A stretch of 22,814 nucleotides of DNA, taken from positions 1-22,814 of the forward strand of contig CAJTSN010000010.1 in the NCBI GenBank assembly GCA_910578745.1, read 5' to 3'. The notes below the pieces were generated by a model. The model had not been told where the DNA came from. It made no database searches and saw only the letters and a list, made by a program, of their open reading frames with translations. This document shows positions 14,984 to 22,814 of the stretch, piece after piece (the first letter of the stretch is position 1; each line of letters starts with the position of its first letter). A program made the translations under genes and the position numbers. The stretch comes from an uncultured Bacilli bacterium (lineage in GTDB: Bacteria > Bacillota_I > Bacilli_A > RF39 > UBA660).

Positions 14984-15460
14984 ATGAAAATAAGTACGAA
15001 GATACTATCCATATTAGCGCTTTCCTTCTTTTTCTTAGGTATTTCTGGTTGTTCTAAGAAAGAAGAAAATATTCCTGGAAGCTTGGAAGAGATTATGACA
15101 AAAGTATATGCAAGCGTCCCTGAAGAAGAACGACCTATGTATTTAGAAAATAGAGAAGTAACAAAGGAAAATGCCGAGGGTTATATCGGAACGAATACAA
15201 TTGATTTTAAAGAAGCTCTTGCTAGTGAATCCATGGTGACCTCTACAGCACACTCTGTCGTTCTTATCCGAATGAATGATACAAAAAATATAGAAGATGC
15301 CAAAGCAGAAATAAAAGAAAAAGTAAATCCTAGAAAATGGATTTGTGTTGGTGTTGAAAATGTGATTGTAGAAAGCAGAGGAGATTTAATCATTGTAATC
15401 TTAGATGATACGAATGGAGAAAAAATCTTAAATGATTTCAATAAACTAGAAACAAAGTAA
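14984..15460 (+). CDS. DUF4358-like lipoprotein
   Basis: This 158-aa protein starts at ATG 14984, with AAGGTGGTG 6 bases before it; the frame also offers GTG codons at 14972 and 14975, which are part of that site. The signal peptide ends in LGISG-Cys (Cys23), a lipobox. The mature part fits DUF4358: an early LEEIMTKVYA helix, a central MVTSTAHSVVLIRMNDTKNI, an EIKEKVNPRKWICVGVENV block and a closing VESRGDLIIVILDD. In many Firmicutes these lipoproteins lie beside MBOAT/DHHW acyltransferase genes, as here (the MBOAT gene follows at 15500). A link to that cell-surface system is likely but not proven. Confidence 0.75.
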   Translation: MKISTKILSILALSFFFLGISGCSKKEENIPGSLEEIMTKVYASVPEEERPMYLENREVTKENAEGYIGTNTIDFKEALASESMVTSTAHSVVLIRMNDTKNIEDAKAEIKEKVNPRKWICVGVENVIVESRGDLIIVILDDTNGEKILNDFNKLETK

Positions 15461-15463
15461 AAG

Positions 15464-15483
15464 CCTCTTTTAAGAGGTTTTTC
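15464..15483 (+). terminator. Terminator between lipoprotein and MBOAT genes
   Basis: CCTCT/AGAGG hairpin with a 4-nt loop and T5. It lies only 17 bases before the MBOAT start, so the two are partly uncoupled. Confidence 0.7.
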
Positions 15484-15499
15484 TATTCATGGAGGAATT

Positions 15500-16897
15500 A
15501 TGGTATTTTCAAGTATAACATTTCTATATTATTTTTTACCCATCATGCTCTTTTTTTATTTTTTAGTTCCATGGAAATTAAAAAATATAGTCTTACTCGT
15601 TAGTAGCCTACTTTTTTATTTTTATGGAGAACCTAAATATTGCTTTTTACTCTTTTTTTCTTCTATCTTTCATTATCTAATGGGGAAATGGATCGAACGT
15701 TGTTCAAAAAAGAAGGGAAAACTTTTTTTACTCATTGTCTGTTTACTCCTAAACTTTGGAATTCTTTTCTATTTTAAATATTACAACTTCTTTCTCGAAT
15801 CTATTCAGTTTTTTCTTCCAAATTCCTTTTCTTTTCTTACCATTACTCTACCAATTGGTATTAGTTTCTTTACTTTTCAAACCGCTAGCTATGTAATTGA
15901 TATTTATAGAGGGAAAATTTTAAGTTCAAAAAATATACTTCATTTTATGACTTATATATCTATGTTTCCTCAATTGATTGCAGGACCTATTGTTCGTTAT
16001 GAAACCATTGAAAAAGAATTAAAGGAACGAAAACTTTCTATAAATGAGATTTCTCTTGGTATTCAAAGATTTGTTATTGGTTTAGCAAAAAAAGTAATGC
16101 TCGCAGATTTATTAGGTGAACTTTCCCAACGATTAAGTGATTCTGCGCCTAGTTTTCTAGGTCTTTGGCTTCGTGCCCTTGCGGATACTTTACAACTTTA
16201 TTTTGATTTTTCAGGATACAGTGATATGGCAATTGGGCTTGGTCTTATCCTTGGCTTTCATTTTTTAGAAAATTTCAATTATCCACTTATTGCTAGAAGT
16301 ATAACTGACTTTTGGCGAAGATGGCATATTTCTCTATCGAGTTGGTTTCGCGATTATCTTTATATTCCTCTTGGAGGAAATCGTGTATCCAAACATAGAT
16401 ATGTTTTTAATCTATTTTGTGTTTGGCTAGCAACAGGTCTTTGGCATGGCGCTAGTTGGAATTTTATTCTTTGGGGACTTTATTTTTTCATTTTACTGCT
16501 TTTAGAAAAACGCTTTCTTTTCCCTTTTTTAAACAGACACAAATGGTTTGGACACCTATATACGGGACTCTTGATTCTAATTAGTTTTGTCATTTTTAAT
16601 CGAACAGACATCAACGACTTACTCCTCACTTTAAAAGGCATGTTTGGCCTACAATCCATTCCTTTTTTGAACCGAGAAGTTTTATTTTATCTAAAGGAAT
16701 ACTCTGTTTTACTTCTCTTTTCTATTTTCTTTGCAACTCCTCTTTTAAAGATAGGATACAAAAAAGTACAGGAAAAGAAGAAATGTCAACCTGTTCTTAC
16801 TCTTTTAGAACCCCTCTTTTACATAGGTCTATTCCTTTTATGTACCGCATTTATTATTGATGCATCATTTCAACCATTTCTATATTTTAGATTTTAA
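15500..16897 (+). CDS. MBOAT family O-acyltransferase (AlgI/DltB-like)
   Basis: This 465-aa multi-pass membrane protein has a GGAGG site before ATG 15500. The first 60 residues are two hydrophobic helices. ITLPIGISFFTFQTASYVID (115-134) and YISMFPQLIAGPIVRYETI (152-170) are typical MBOAT blocks. The conserved core RRWHISLSSWFRDYLYIPLG (273-292) and the catalytic WHGASWNFILWG (His316) are intact. Such proteins pass an acyl group, usually acetyl, across the membrane to a glycan, teichoic acid or other wall polymer, with a secreted SGNH-like or DHHW partner doing the final transfer. The next gene is just such a partner. The acceptor polymer is unknown. Confidence 0.93.
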   Translation: MVFSSITFLYYFLPIMLFFYFLVPWKLKNIVLLVSSLLFYFYGEPKYCFLLFFSSIFHYLMGKWIERCSKKKGKLFLLIVCLLLNFGILFYFKYYNFFLESIQFFLPNSFSFLTITLPIGISFFTFQTASYVIDIYRGKILSSKNILHFMTYISMFPQLIAGPIVRYETIEKELKERKLSINEISLGIQRFVIGLAKKVMLADLLGELSQRLSDSAPSFLGLWLRALADTLQLYFDFSGYSDMAIGLGLILGFHFLENFNYPLIARSITDFWRRWHISLSSWFRDYLYIPLGGNRVSKHRYVFNLFCVWLATGLWHGASWNFILWGLYFFILLLLEKRFLFPFLNRHKWFGHLYTGLLILISFVIFNRTDINDLLLTLKGMFGLQSIPFLNREVLFYLKEYSVLLLFSIFFATPLLKIGYKKVQEKKKCQPVLTLLEPLFYIGLFLLCTAFIIDASFQPFLYFRF

Positions 16898-16910
16898 GGA
16901 GGTAAATTTT

Positions 16911-18005
16911 GTGAAAGATAAACTCATAGTCCTAAGTTTTGCACTACTACTTTTTGGATTTTTCATAGTAAGTATTTTTGATAAAGATATAGAGATCTCT
17001 ATATCAGAAAGAAGAGTCCTTGCTACTTTTCCTACCTTCTCAAAAGAAGCTTTATGGAATGGTACCTTTTCGGATAAGCTAAATACATATACTTTAGATC
17101 AATTCCCATTAAGAGAAACTTTTAGGAAAACAAAAAATCTTTTTACGAGCACTGTCTACCAAAAAAAGGAAAATCATGGTTCTTATATCGTAAAAGATAC
17201 TATATTTGCATTAGATTATAAAATAAACGAGAAATCCATTTCTCACTTTACAAATATAATAACATCAGTCCAAGAAAAGTATTTCAAAGACAAAAATGTA
17301 TATTATTCCATTATTCCAGATAAAAATTATTATGCGCCTAAAGGATTGTTTCCAGAGTTAGCATACGATGATTTCTATAAACAAGTTCGAAAACAGCTCC
17401 CTACTTCTTTTCATGAAATCGATTTACGTTCCTTTTTAACCCTAAATTCCTATTACCGAACCGATTTACATTGGAAACAAGAAACGTTAGAACCTGTAGT
17501 AAAACAAATTCAAAAAGAAATGGGACTCAATTCGACCGTTTTTCCTAGCCATAGTACTACTTTTTTTCCTTTTTATGGAGCTTACTATAGTAAAGGTTCG
17601 AATCAAATAAAAGCCGATACAATCACTTATCTTACTTCTGAGACTATTGAAAATACAAAAGTTTATAATTATGAAAAGCAAGAGTTTCAACTTGTCCATA
17701 ACCCAGAAAATAAAAGCCATATTGATTCTTATGATATTTTTTTAGATGGGGCGACTTCTGTTTTAATCCTAGAAAATGAACATCGAAGGGAAAATCGAGA
17801 ACTTATATTGTTCCGTGATTCTTTTGGAAGTAGTATTGCTCCTCTTTTATTAGAAAACTATAGCAAAATTATCTTAATTGATTTACGTTACTTTAGTAGC
17901 CAGCTTCTTTTAACGATTCCAGAAATTGATTTTGAAAAAGACAATTTAGATATTTTATTTTTATACAGTGTCCCTATTATTAATCAAAGTTTCACCCTAA
18001 AATAA
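16911..18005 (+). CDS. DHHW/AlgX-like partner of the MBOAT acyltransferase
   Basis: The best start is GTG 16911, with AAGGAGG 8 bases upstream. The open frame to 16857 overlaps the MBOAT end and lacks a site. The protein is 364 aa with an N-terminal membrane anchor (residues 4-23), so the rest is extracytoplasmic. It has the DHHW-family plan: LNTYTLDQFPLRETFRKTKN (57-76), YYSIIPDKNYYAPKG (131-145), and the name motif as YYRTDLHWKQ (Asp185, His187, Trp188). It ends with a late FRDSFGSSIAPLLLENYSKI and LIDLRYF, where DS probably supplies the nucleophile. It follows the MBOAT gene after 13 bases in one operon. The first H of DHHW is a Leu here. Confidence 0.85.
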   Translation: MKDKLIVLSFALLLFGFFIVSIFDKDIEISISERRVLATFPTFSKEALWNGTFSDKLNTYTLDQFPLRETFRKTKNLFTSTVYQKKENHGSYIVKDTIFALDYKINEKSISHFTNIITSVQEKYFKDKNVYYSIIPDKNYYAPKGLFPELAYDDFYKQVRKQLPTSFHEIDLRSFLTLNSYYRTDLHWKQETLEPVVKQIQKEMGLNSTVFPSHSTTFFPFYGAYYSKGSNQIKADTITYLTSETIENTKVYNYEKQEFQLVHNPENKSHIDSYDIFLDGATSVLILENEHRRENRELILFRDSFGSSIAPLLLENYSKIILIDLRYFSSQLLLTIPEIDFEKDNLDILFLYSVPIINQSFTLK

Positions 18006-18029
18006 AAGGAAGAAAAATTCTTCCTTTTT
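18004..18029. terminator. Bidirectional terminator between DHHW and CotS-like genes
   Basis: AAAAGGAAGAA pairs with TTCTTCCTTTT, 3-nt loop, T-run on the right. It lies between two convergent genes, starting inside the stop codon of the first. Confidence 0.85.
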
Positions 18030-18032
18030 GTC

Positions 18033-18980
18033 TTATCTTTTTAAAGGAGCAAGTTGCTCTTTTAACACACGAATTTGATCATGTATATTTTGTAACTCGA
18101 TTTGGACATTTTCTTTCTTCTTTTTCTTTTTATGATATATTTTCATATCACAAAGAAAAGAAACCACTTGTACCACTTTTGGATCTGCCTCTTGAATAAA
18201 GGGTAAAAATATATTACTAATCTCTTTATCTATCGTCTTAATCATATAAATATAATCATAGATTGCTTCTCCATATTTGGCTTGTTGCATATGAATAATT
18301 TTTGTATCTTTTGTTTCTGGATTATACAAAATGTTTTCCATAGATAATTCATGATGATTATAAGTCGCATTGCTTTCAAATTCCATCTGATTCACAAAGG
18401 AAAGTAGGCTATCTATCTCTTCTTTTTCTAAAGTGCCTTCCTTGCAAAACACATCTATTTCACTCATAAATGCATTTCTTATTACGGCTTTTACATCGAT
18501 TTCATCATTCGTAATCGAATGAAGGTTTGTTGTAAATTCTAATAAATATTTAGAAATAATTTCTTTATCAACTAAGGATAGTTGTAACTTATCAAGGCTT
18601 GTATACCCCTCATAGAACTGACTGATGATAAACCGGAAAGTAGGATCGATATAATAAATATCTGGACGATACGTTGATAAATTCTTTTCGGTCATAGTCA
18701 ACCATGCATTTAATTCTTTTCTTGCAATCGTTTTCCCAACATTTAATAAATACTTCATTTTTCCATATTCTATTAAATATTTAAAACTTCCCTCCTCTTC
18801 TAAAGGAAAATTTTCTCCTCGTTTTTCCTCTTTTCTCTCCTCAAAAGCAGTAGACAATACTGCTTTTTCTTGTTCTTCGCTAATAGATTCCTCTCCTAAA
18901 AAAACAAGTTCTATCGATTTCTGTGGTTCTTTACCAAATATAGGTAAATTTTGTATCAGGTTTCGTATTTTTAAGTCCAT
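18033..18980 (-). CDS. CotS-like degenerate kinase-fold protein
   Basis: This 315-aa protein has GAGGAGATG before ATG 18980. It starts with a variable, highly charged segment (about 1-65), followed by an aminoglycoside-phosphotransferase-like domain. This contains KYLIEYGKMKYLLNVGKTIA (strand region), NHHELSMENILYNPETKDTK (catalytic-loop position, with NHHEL in place of the usual HxDxxxxN order), IIHMQQAKYGEAIYDYIYMI (metal-loop position, with an M-Q pair in place of the usual D) and a helical end with a KKKKKKENVQIELQ coiled coil. The missing catalytic Asp residues suggest a pseudokinase, as in other CotS relatives. It sits 46 bases downstream of mreD, on the same strand. Confidence 0.6.
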   Translation of the reverse strand: MDLKIRNLIQNLPIFGKEPQKSIELVFLGEESISEEQEKAVLSTAFEERKEEKRGENFPLEEEGSFKYLIEYGKMKYLLNVGKTIARKELNAWLTMTEKNLSTYRPDIYYIDPTFRFIISQFYEGYTSLDKLQLSLVDKEIISKYLLEFTTNLHSITNDEIDVKAVIRNAFMSEIDVFCKEGTLEKEEIDSLLSFVNQMEFESNATYNHHELSMENILYNPETKDTKIIHMQQAKYGEAIYDYIYMIKTIDKEISNIFLPFIQEADPKVVQVVSFLCDMKIYHKKKKKKENVQIELQNIHDQIRVLKEQLAPLKR

Positions 18981-19000
18981 ATTTTCATCTCCTCAATAAT

Positions 19001-19006
19001 AGTATA
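19001..19006 (-). promoter_or_regulatory. Extended -10 element upstream of the CotS-like gene
   Basis: TGCTATACT on the minus strand; no good -35 at 16-18 bases. It would act within the mreD-CotS gap. Confidence 0.4.
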
Positions 19007-19026
19007 GCAATAATTTATAAAATCGA

Positions 19027-19554
19027 CTAGCCCCCTTTTCGAAATAAAACAGAAGAAACTCTTCTTTTTTGATAAATAAACGTTTTATCTCTTCTTTTTC
19101 GTAATAAAAACTTATAACAAAGAACAAAAAACAGATTTAAAACGATGGAAAAAAGAAAACTGTTTCTATATTGAATGCCCGAAAAATTTTGGTATTGAAT
19201 TAGAATTAAAACAAAGTATGTACAAGTTCTATATAAAGCGAGTTCTACTAAAAAATGAAAAAGAAAAGAAAATCCACTTTTTAATAATTGAATGTGTAAT
19301 GGTTTTGTAACTAGAGGAAGAAAACAAAATAAAAAAGTATTCATGAAGGGTGTAGAGGAAATCAATAAATCATAAAAGAGTCCTGATAGAAAGCAAAAGA
19401 AAAACTGGTCTTTCTCCCTTTCTAATTCTTCAGCAGTCATTAAAACATAAAAATAACCAAAAAGAGGAAGAAAAATAGAATCTTTCGCTAAAAAAGTAGT
19501 CACAACTATTTCAAGTATATATATACCAATTTCGATTAAAAATAGTTTTTTCAT
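19027..19554 (-). CDS. mreD: Rod shape-determining protein MreD
   Basis: This 175-aa membrane protein has about five hydrophobic segments and a basic C-terminus (RKRRDKTFIYQKRRVSSVLF). The start ATG overlaps the mreC stop by 4 bases (ATGA), so it is translated with mreC. MreD joins MreC, RodA and PBP2 in the elongasome that directs side-wall synthesis. The sequence is poorly conserved, as is usual for MreD. Its length, helix pattern with FLSGLFYDLLISSTPFMNT in the middle, and position after mreC support the call. In B. subtilis minCD follows mreD; here a CotS-like gene does. Confidence 0.85.
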   Translation of the reverse strand: MKKLFLIEIGIYILEIVVTTFLAKDSIFLPLFGYFYVLMTAEELEREKDQFFFCFLSGLFYDLLISSTPFMNTFLFCFLPLVTKPLHIQLLKSGFSFLFHFLVELALYRTCTYFVLILIQYQNFSGIQYRNSFLFSIVLNLFFVLCYKFLLRKRRDKTFIYQKRRVSSVLFRKGG

Positions 19555-20393
19555 GATTCTTTCCTCTTTAAAACAGTCACATATTGAACTGCATCAAAAT
19601 CGACATGGGATTCAATTTCAACGATTCTTTCTAAATCAAAATGATCTTTTGTAATGGATTTCACATAGCCAATTAAAATACCAGATGGAAAAATATCTCC
19701 AAGTCCAGTGGTTGTTACCTCGGCTCCCTCCACAATTTCTTTATTTCCAGCAATGCCCTCTACTGTAAACGTTTTTTGATTTGGATTATAGCCAGATAAT
19801 AAACCATAGCTATAATCTTCTTTTCCTTTTATTTTGACGGATATTTTTTGATTCACATCACTATTGGTGAGCAGTTTTATATCACTTGTCGCATAACTTA
19901 CATTTGTGACTGTCCCAATTAAGCCACCATTCGTTACCACGGCCATGTTTTCCTTTATTCCACTGGCTGAGCCTTTATCAATCGTTATCTTATCATAAAA
20001 ATAACCTAAATTGCGCCCAATAACGGTTGCATTCAAATAACTACTCTCTACTAAAGTACTATTCAAATCCAACATGGCCTCTAATTCCTCAATCACTCGT
20101 AAAGTCTCATTATATTTCGCCGTCATAAATTCTGTTTTAGAAGCTTTCTCAACCAATTGTTCATATTCTTCATGCATTTTTCTATGTTCTTTAATATCGC
20201 TTATCCATTGTTGTACTTTACGAATTGGTACTTCTATCACAGAAGAAATTGTATAAATACTATCTTTAAAAAAGCGATCGATTCCTGTAAAATTCTTTTG
20301 ATGTTCAATAAAAAATGACATGATTCCTAGAAAGAAGATAATCGAAATCATCACAACAATCACTATATATTTTTTTTCCATCTTCTGTTTCAT
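19551..20393 (-). CDS. mreC: Rod shape-determining protein MreC
   Basis: This 280-aa protein has an N-terminal membrane anchor (YIVIVVMISIIFFLGIMSFF, residues 9-28), a coiled coil (about 66-112) that pairs monomers, and the double beta-barrel of MreC. The barrel is visible as TVIGRNLGYFYDKITIDKGS (124-143), TNGGLIGTVTNVSYATSDIK and TTGLGDIFPSGILIGYVKSI. It lies outside the membrane and scaffolds the cell-wall elongation complex. The start overlaps the radC stop (ATGA), so it is translationally coupled to radC; a second ATG four codons later is possible. mreB, which usually stands between radC and mreC, is absent here. Confidence 0.93.
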   Translation of the reverse strand: MKQKMEKKYIVIVVMISIIFFLGIMSFFIEHQKNFTGIDRFFKDSIYTISSVIEVPIRKVQQWISDIKEHRKMHEEYEQLVEKASKTEFMTAKYNETLRVIEELEAMLDLNSTLVESSYLNATVIGRNLGYFYDKITIDKGSASGIKENMAVVTNGGLIGTVTNVSYATSDIKLLTNSDVNQKISVKIKGKEDYSYGLLSGYNPNQKTFTVEGIAGNKEIVEGAEVTTTGLGDIFPSGILIGYVKSITKDHFDLERIVEIESHVDFDAVQYVTVLKRKES

Positions 20394-21073
20394 AAAGCCA
20401 TCTCACAATCCTCAAAAAAACTATAATACTTTTCTCTTCCAATAATAATATGATCTTCGACTTTAATACCATGAATCTGTCCTATTTCTTCTAATTGCTT
20501 TGTGAGCTCAATATCATTTTTAGAAGGGAGTACCTCCCCTGTTGGATGATTATGTATAAAAATTAAAGAGACAGCTCCTGTCAAAAAAGCTTCTTTAAAA
20601 ACCTCCCTAGGATGCACCAAACTATAATTTAAAGTGCCTAAAAACAAAAGTTTATGCTCCAAAACATGTTTCGCACTATCTAGATAGACACAATAAAAAT
20701 GTTCTTGTTCTGCATCTTGTAACTCATGCATAAAATAATCCACAACATCTTGACTTGATGTAATTTTTTTGCGGCAGGCATGTTCTTTTTTCTCAATTCG
20801 TTTACACAAGGTCATACAGGAAAGTATAGTCGCTGCTTTAACGGTCCCCATACCTTTTTCTTCTAATAATTTGGAAAGAGGTAAATTTTTAAGTCCTTGA
20901 ATTCCTCCTGCTTTCTTAATCAAATTCTCTGCTAATTGTTTTGAAGAGCAATTCTTAGTACCTGATTTGAGTAATATGGCAAGTAACTCTTCATTGCTCA
21001 ACGAATTTACGCCGTTTTCTAATAATCTTTCTACTGGTCTTTCTTCTTTAGGAAGTTCCTTTATTTTAGTCAC
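20390..21073 (-). CDS. radC: RadC/YeeS family JAMM-motif protein
   Basis: This 227-aa, full-length protein has an N-terminal helix-hairpin-helix-like part (LENGVNSLSNEELLAILLKS, 18-37, then KLLEEKGMGTVKAATILS). The JAMM metalloprotease-like domain holds HNHPTGEVLPSKND (His174, His176, Asp187) and a LVHPREVFKEAF stretch before it. The name comes from an old radiation-sensitivity assignment later placed in recG; the true function is unsettled. The gene overlaps the SPOR-like gene upstream by 8 bases and mreC downstream by 4, so the four genes form one coupled operon. Confidence 0.95.
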   Translation of the reverse strand: MTKIKELPKEERPVERLLENGVNSLSNEELLAILLKSGTKNCSSKQLAENLIKKAGGIQGLKNLPLSKLLEEKGMGTVKAATILSCMTLCKRIEKKEHACRKKITSSQDVVDYFMHELQDAEQEHFYCVYLDSAKHVLEHKLLFLGTLNYSLVHPREVFKEAFLTGAVSLIFIHNHPTGEVLPSKNDIELTKQLEEIGQIHGIKVEDHIIIGREKYYSFFEDCEMAL

Positions 21074-21524
21074 TCAAAACCAACTCCTCATACTTACTAA
21101 TCACCTGACTCATGATGGAACCAATCGTTTTCTTATCCGTTGTTTCTTTTAACATCAAATCATACTGAGCTAATACTTCTTGAAACGCAGCGCTCATCAC
21201 TTTTCGTTCCTTCCTATAAATAACATAGCCTAATTCTTTAAAATATCCTTCTATTTTTTCCAAATTCGCACTATCTTTCGTCATTCCTACATAAGCGTAA
21301 AATAGTTTATCACTTTCTTCATAAATGTAAGTTTCTACATTTTTTAAACTTTCTTTCATATTTTCCAAACTGGAATAAACACCAATTTGAAAAAAGTAGA
21401 CATTGTTTCTTTCTGCAGATACTGTCTTGGCTCCCTCTTTATCATATTGTTCAAACATAAAATTACTCATAAAAAAACCAACAAGAATGCATAGAATAGC
21501 TGGTAAAATATTTTTCAAATTCAT
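21066..21524 (-). CDS. SPOR-like membrane protein (SpoIIB position)
   Basis: This 152-aa protein starts at ATG 21524 after GGTGA; an in-frame ATG at 21536 has no site. A single N-terminal membrane segment (about 5-25) precedes an outside part. NVYFFQIGVYSSLENMKESL (40-59), YIYEESDKLFYAYVGMTKDS and LEKIEGYFKELGYVIYRKER match the SPOR-like fold, which binds denuded peptidoglycan at division septa. In B. subtilis spoIIB (SPOR domain, sporulation septum) stands upstream of maf-radC-mreBCD, so this may be its counterpart. The similarity is by pattern and position; a vegetative wall role is equally possible. Confidence 0.65.
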   Translation of the reverse strand: MNLKNILPAILCILVGFFMSNFMFEQYDKEGAKTVSAERNNVYFFQIGVYSSLENMKESLKNVETYIYEESDKLFYAYVGMTKDSANLEKIEGYFKELGYVIYRKERKVMSAAFQEVLAQYDLMLKETTDKKTIGSIMSQVISKYEELVLSD

Positions 21525-21574
21525 ACCCTTCACCATCTATACTATAACGAATTTGTTGGTCATATTTTGTCGAA

Positions 21575-22814
21575 TTAGTACTGAAGTGCCCAAACAACTA
21601 CATGTTTTGCTTCTTTTCCACAGCAAACACATACATCGTCAATCTTTTTAGCTTCTTCTAAAATACATCTCGACTTACATCCTTTTATTTCCTTTATTTT
21701 TTCTTCACAGGCTGGATCTCCACACCACATCGCATGGATAAATCCTGGTTGCTTATTTAAAATGTCTTCCATTTCTTTTAAATTATGAGCCTCAAACGTA
21801 AGAGAATCTCTTCTCGTCTTTGCTCTTAGATACATATCCTTTTGAATGGTATCTAAGAGTGTTTTTACATACGACACGATCTCTAAATCACTTTTCTCAT
21901 GAATTTTCTCTCTTGTATCACGTCTTACAAAAGTAACTTCGCCTCTTTCAAGGTCCCTTTCTCCAATTTCAATACGAATTGGAATTCCATTTACTTCGGC
22001 TTCTGCAAATTTAAATCCTGGCGATTTTTCACTCGTATCTATAGAAACCGTTATTCCCGCCTTTTTTAAAGTTTCCTGATATTGTTGAGCAAACGTACTT
22101 ACTTTTTCACTATCTCCAATTGGAATAATCACTACTTGCTTTGGAGCAATCTTAGGAGGTAATACGAGGCCATAGTCATCACTATGTACCATAATTAGTC
22201 CCCCTATCATTCTAGTTGTTGTTCCCCAAGAAGTTTGATATACATATTCTTCCTTATTTTCCTTGTTCGTAAATGTAACTCCATAGGCCTTAGAAAATTT
22301 TTGTCCAAAATAATGGGAAGTTCCAGCTTGCAAAGCAACTCCATTATACATAAGTGCTTCATTGGTTAATGTATACTCAGCTCCTGCAAATTTTTCCTTT
22401 TCTGTTTTTTTCCCTCGAATTGATGGAATGGCTAAAATTTCATTATGAAACCAGTGATACACTTCCATCATCTTATCGGTTTCCCTTTCCGCTTCCTCTT
22501 TTGTTGCATGAATGGTATGTCCTTCTTGCCATAAAAATTCTCGACTTCGAAGGAATGGTCTCGTTTCTTTTTCCCATCTTAAAACATTACACCACTGATT
22601 ATATAACATAGGTAAATCTCTATGTGACTTCACGTGGTCTTTATAATAATCACAAAACAAAGTTTCACTCGTTGGGCGAATGCAAAGCCTTTCTTCTAAC
22701 TCTTTTTGCCCACCAACGGTTACCCATGCCACTTCTGGCGCAAAGCCTTTTACAAGTTCTCCTTCTTTTTTTAATAAATTTTCAGGAATTAAAAGAGGCA
22801 TTTGACAGTTGACA
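21575..22814 (-). CDS. proS: Prolyl-tRNA synthetase, archaeal/eukaryotic type (5' end outside window)
   Basis: The frame is open to the right edge; the visible 413 codons are the middle and C-terminal parts. Class II motif 2 is seen as [20 protein letters not shown] and motif 3 as [38 protein letters not shown] is characteristic of this type. The anticodon-binding domain begins at [10 protein letters not shown]. The C-terminal extension has cysteines [14 protein letters not shown] and CVCCG that can bind zinc, and ends WALQY, the C-terminal Tyr typical of this branch. This shorter form lacks the YbaK-like editing insertion of the E. coli type. It charges tRNA-Pro. Its stop is 50 bases from the SPOR-like gene. 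Confidence 0.95.
   Translation of the reverse strand, partial: VNCQMPLLIPENLLKKEGELVKGFAPEVAWVTVGGQKELEERLCIRPTSETLFCDYYKDHVKSHRDLPMLYNQWCNVLRWEKETRPFLRSREFLWQEGHTIHATKEEAERETDKMMEVYHWFHNEILAIPSIRGKKTEKEKFAGAEYTLTNEALMYNGVALQAGTSHYFGQKFSKAYGVTFTNKENKEEYVYQTSWGTTTRMIGGLIMVHSDDYGLVLPPKIAPKQVVIIPIGDSEKVSTFAQQYQETLKKAGITVSIDTSEKSPGFKFAEAEVNGIPIRIEIGERDLERGEVTFVRRDTREKIHEKSDLEIVSYVKTLLDTIQKDMYLRAKTRRDSLTFEAHNLKEMEDILNKQPGFIHAMWCGDPACEEKIKEIKGCKSRCILEEAKKIDDVCVCCGKEAKHVVVWALQY

Noticed and set aside
15181..15441. 86-aa minus-strand ORF
   Set aside because: Antisense shadow of the DUF4358-like lipoprotein.
17487..17720. 77-aa minus-strand ORF inside the DHHW gene
   Set aside because: Antisense shadow with no start signals.
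22354..22812. Two plus-strand ORFs across proS
   Set aside because: Antisense shadows of a clearly conserved synthetase gene.

Overview
The window comes from a low-GC, AT-rich Gram-positive bacterium (Bacillota). The gene set fits a spore-former or a relative of one in the Bacilli/Erysipelotrichia range: two degenerate CotS/YutH-type kinase-fold proteins, a SPOR-like/radC/mreC/mreD cluster laid out like the Bacillus spoIIB-maf-radC-mreBCD locus, an archaeal/eukaryotic-type prolyl-tRNA synthetase, FxLYD-like and DUF4358-like lipoproteins, and a YhdF-type SDR. The lineage is inferred from gene content only.

Layout. (1) 1-2669: chromosomal-looking genes, namely a tail-collar protein truncated by the window edge, a DUF1292-like protein with a coiled-coil tail, a YutH/CotS-like protein and a convergent Nfu-type Fe-S scaffold. 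(2) About 2980-9990: an integrative, probably mobilizable element. It holds an ABC-F ATPase behind a leader peptide and two tandem terminator hairpins. Next come a MobV/pMV158-type oriT with no relaxase gene, a divergent XRE-repressor/membrane-protein operon with TGTTAA operator sites, two small winged-helix proteins, a structured non-coding stretch, a divergent SSB, a 56-aa TTG-start ORF and a large serine recombinase whose ORF runs out through the right end. (3) 9983-10892: the N-terminal third of a second serine recombinase, cut where the element begins, plus an unknown 88-aa gene just 3' of a tRNA-Leu. (4) 10938-12202: tRNA-Leu(GAG), an Imm33/DUF2185-like protein and a tRNA-Thr(GGU) with an unusual T-loop. 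(5) 12385-18029: ArsP_2-like metal exporter, YhdF-type SDR, two lipoproteins and an MBOAT acyltransferase/DHHW pair for extracytoplasmic O-acylation. (6) 18033-22814: CotS-like protein, mreD, mreC, radC, SPOR-like protein and proS, all on the minus strand.

How it works together. The element carries cargo (an ABC-F protein likely to protect ribosomes from antibiotics), a DNA-processing site for transfer in trans, a repressor-controlled divergent promoter and its own integrase. The leader/terminator arrangement suggests that ribosome stalling by a drug relieves premature termination ahead of the ABC-F gene. The most notable points are this double attenuator, the oriT without a relaxase, the recombinase gene whose other half is missing, and the structured stretch at 6523-6776.
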